Positions 42,015 through 43,712 of a stretch of DNA of 43,712 nucleotides are shown one piece after another. Each line of letters starts with the position of its first letter. The first letter of the stretch is position 1. Where the stretch lies: the NCBI GenBank assembly GCA_027483505.1, contig JAIXUP010000022.1:1-43712 (forward strand). Direction: 5' to 3'. The notes under the pieces are model-generated. The model had not been told where the DNA came from and did no database searches. It saw only the letters and a program-made list of their open reading frames with translations. The translations under genes were made by a program, and so were the position numbers. This stretch comes from Hyphomicrobiales bacterium. GTDB taxonomy: Bacteria; Pseudomonadota; Alphaproteobacteria; Rhizobiales; Beijerinckiaceae.

Positions 42015-42284
42015 ATGTCGATCACGGCTGAGCGCAAGACCGCGCTTGTTTCCGAATACGCCACCAAGGCCGGCGACACCGGCTCCCCGGAGGTTCAGGT
42101 GGCCATCCTGACCGAGCGGATCAACAACCTGACCGGCCACTTCAAGAGCCACGTCAAGGACAACCATTCGCGCCGCGGCCTGCTCAAGATGGTTTCGCAG
42201 CGCCGTTCGCTGCTCGACTATGTCAAGGGCAAGGACGAGGCCCGCTACAAGACCCTGATCGAGAAGCTCGGCATCCGCCGCTGA
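42015..42284 (+). CDS. rpsO: 30S ribosomal protein S15
   Basis: Primary 16S rRNA-binding protein of the 30S platform, 89 residues, full length. It reads [20 protein letters not shown] with the hallmark [20 protein letters not shown] and [19 protein letters not shown] in part. AAAGGAT precedes the ATG. It is followed by pnp, the normal rpsO-pnp order. truB, which usually comes just before rpsO, is absent here; ghrA and the palindrome occupy its place. Confidence 0.98.
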   Translation: MSITAERKTALVSEYATKAGDTGSPEVQVAILTERINNLTGHFKSHVKDNHSRRGLLKMVSQRRSLLDYVKGKDEARYKTLIEKLGIRR

Positions 42285-42297
42285 CCGGTTACCCGGC

Positions 42298-42322
42298 CCG
42301 GCAGGCGCAAACGCGCCGCCGG
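42298..42322 (+). terminator. Hairpin after rpsO
   Basis: CCGGC-A-GGCGC (42298-42308, one bulged A) pairs with GCGCC-GCCGG (42313-42322) around AAAC. Strong stem, no T-run. Its place, 14 bases after rpsO and ahead of pnp, matches the attenuator/processing region known between these genes in other bacteria. Confidence 0.55.
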
Positions 42323-42565
42323 ACCGTCGCCTTTACGGACCCGGCGCAGCTCTTGCCGGTTCCGCTTTTGCCAAGGCCGCTGCCCACGGGCGCGCAACCG
42401 GCCTTTGCCCTATCCCCCGAGCCGCCTTGCAGACGGGGCAAGCGTCCATGGACAGGATCGCCAACCGCTGGGACGCCCAGCTGTTCGCCGTCTTGCCCAT
42501 GGTTTGCCCCGACAGAACCAGGATGCGGCTTCATCCGGCGCCCATGATGAAAGCTGAAAGACCAC

Positions 42566-43712
42566 ATGTTCGATATCCAGACTGAAGAACTGATCTGGGG
42601 CGGCCGCAAGCTGACCCTCGAAACAGGCAAGGTCGCGCGTCAGGCCGATGGCTCCGTGATGGTGACCTATGGCGAGACCGTGCTGCTCGCCACCGTCGTC
42701 TCGGCCAAAGAGCCGAAGCCCGGCATCGATTTTTTCCCGCTGACCGTGAACTACCAGGAAAAGGCGTTCGCCGCCGGCCGCATTCCAGGCGGCTACTTCA
42801 AGCGCGAAGGCCGCCCATCCGAGCGCGAGACGCTGATCTCCCGCCTGATCGACCGCCCGATCCGCCCGCTCTTCGCGGACGGCTACCGCAATGACACGCA
42901 GGTCGTGGTCACCGTGCTGCAGCACGACCTCGAGAATGATCCCGATGTTCCGGCCATGATCGGCGCCTCCGCCGCGCTGACGCTGTCCGGCGTGCCGTTC
43001 ACCGGCCCGGTGGGCGCGGCCAAGGTCGGCTACATCAACGGCCAGCTCAAGCTGAACCCGACCTCCGCCGAGATCAAGGAATCCGATCTCGACCTCACCG
43101 TCGCCGGCACGCAGGACGCCGTGCTGATGGTGGAATCGGAAGCCAAGGAACTTGGCGAAGACATCATGCTGCAGGCCGTGATGTTCGGTCACAAGCATTT
43201 CCAGCCCGTGATCGACGCGATCATCCGCCTCGCCGAGAAGGCCGCCAAGGAGCCGCGCGACTACACCGCGCCGGATCATTCGGCTGTTGAAAAGGCGCTG
43301 ATGAAGATCGCCGAGAAGGACCTGCGCAAGGCCTACAAGATCACCACCAAGCAGGACCGCTACAAGGCCGTCGACGCCGTCAAGGACAAGGTCATGTCGA
43401 CCATGTTCCCCGAAGGCGCCGAGCCGAAGTTCGACAAGGACCAGGTCAAGGCCGTGTTCAAGGACGCGCAGGCCAAGGTCGTGCGCTTCAACATCCTCGA
43501 CGACGGCATCCGCATCGATGGCCGCGACGTCAAGACCGTGCGCAAGATCGTCTCGGAAGTCGGCATCCTGCCGCGCACCCATGGTTCGGCGCTGTTCACG
43601 CGCGGCGAAACCCAGGCTCTCGTGGTCGCCACCCTCGGCACCGGCGATGACGAGCAGTACATCGACGAGCTGGAAGGCACCCGCAAGGAAACCTTCCTGC
43701 TGCACTACAACT
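42566..43712 (+). CDS. pnp: Polyribonucleotide nucleotidyltransferase, N-terminal part
   Basis: 3'-5' phosphorolytic exoribonuclease and degradosome partner. The window cuts it after about 382 codons; usual length is ~700. The first RNase PH domain starts [20 protein letters not shown] and has [24 protein letters not shown] [20 protein letters not shown] in part, and [11 protein letters not shown]. The helical linker domain follows (about 230-325), then the start of the second RNase PH domain, [18 protein letters not shown] and [18 protein letters not shown]. Start ATG 42566. The 281-base gap to rpsO holds the hairpin at 42298-42322 and otherwise nothing clear. Confidence 0.97.
   Translation, partial: MFDIQTEELIWGGRKLTLETGKVARQADGSVMVTYGETVLLATVVSAKEPKPGIDFFPLTVNYQEKAFAAGRIPGGYFKREGRPSERETLISRLIDRPIRPLFADGYRNDTQVVVTVLQHDLENDPDVPAMIGASAALTLSGVPFTGPVGAAKVGYINGQLKLNPTSAEIKESDLDLTVAGTQDAVLMVESEAKELGEDIMLQAVMFGHKHFQPVIDAIIRLAEKAAKEPRDYTAPDHSAVEKALMKIAEKDLRKAYKITTKQDRYKAVDAVKDKVMSTMFPEGAEPKFDKDQVKAVFKDAQAKVVRFNILDDGIRIDGRDVKTVRKIVSEVGILPRTHGSALFTRGETQALVVATLGTGDDEQYIDELEGTRKETFLLHYN

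Overview
The window is ordinary chromosomal DNA from a high-GC alphaproteobacterium, most likely of the order Hyphomicrobiales (Rhizobiales). The evidence is the gene order rpsA-sppA-ihfB-lapA, an ActS/ActR redox pair beside an intracellular PHB depolymerase, the hemW / penicillin-binding-protein activator / rsmI-yraN-gshB block, an MmcB-type repair protein, and a long GC-rich palindrome typical of Rhizobiales intergenic repeats. No phage, insertion sequence, CRISPR array, tRNA or rRNA was seen. Both ends cut a gene: rpsA on the left and pnp on the right.

Layout. 1-4.6 kb (+): the end of ribosomal protein S1 with a clear terminator, then sppA, ihfB, a LapA-type membrane protein, an ornithine cyclodeaminase-family enzyme, a TPR protein and mmcB. 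4.6-9 kb: actS-actR (-), diverging from phaZ (+), whose terminator hairpin runs over the start of a YgjP-like metalloprotease. 9-11.7 kb (-): an M17 aminopeptidase, then a MarR regulator overlapping an NlpC/P60 hydrolase. 11.9-24.2 kb: a complete Tad/Flp type IVc pilus locus. It has lipoprotein TadD (+); a minus-strand block reading two Flp pilins, cpaA, cpaB, cpaC, cpaD, cpaE, cpaF, tadB, tadC; and a divergent plus-strand block with a secreted CpaC-N-domain protein and two TadE-like pseudopilins. The two 54-residue pilin genes are short and easily missed. 24.3-32.6 kb: phosphomannomutase/phosphoglucomutase (-), hemW (+), a periplasmic-binding-fold lipoprotein (-), rsmI-yraN-gshB (+), an orphan zinc-ribbon methyltransferase (+) and a MoeB/ThiF-like enzyme lacking the usual zinc cysteines (-). 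32.7-41.7 kb (+): a nucleoside uptake and salvage operon (BMP-type binding protein, double ATPase, two permeases, cdd, punA, deoC, deoA) whose last, overlapping gene is a GhrA-type 2-hydroxyacid dehydrogenase. 41.7-43.7 kb: a 107-bp compound palindrome, rpsO with a 3' hairpin, and pnp.

How genes work together. The Tad block supplies a prepilin peptidase, secretin, pilotin-like lipoproteins, ATPase, inner-membrane platform and pilins for one adhesion pilus. The nucleoside operon imports nucleosides and breaks them to bases and deoxyribose phosphate, with stop/start overlaps at six junctions. ActS/ActR and PhaZ may both respond to redox and carbon state, but that link is inferred only from adjacency.

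I did not find a clearly new system. The points most worth a check are the stand-alone CpaC-N-like protein, the CtrA-like TTAACCAT boxes and AT-rich island in front of the Tad genes, the phaZ terminator over the next start codon, the MoeB-like protein without zinc cysteines, and ghrA in the nucleoside operon.
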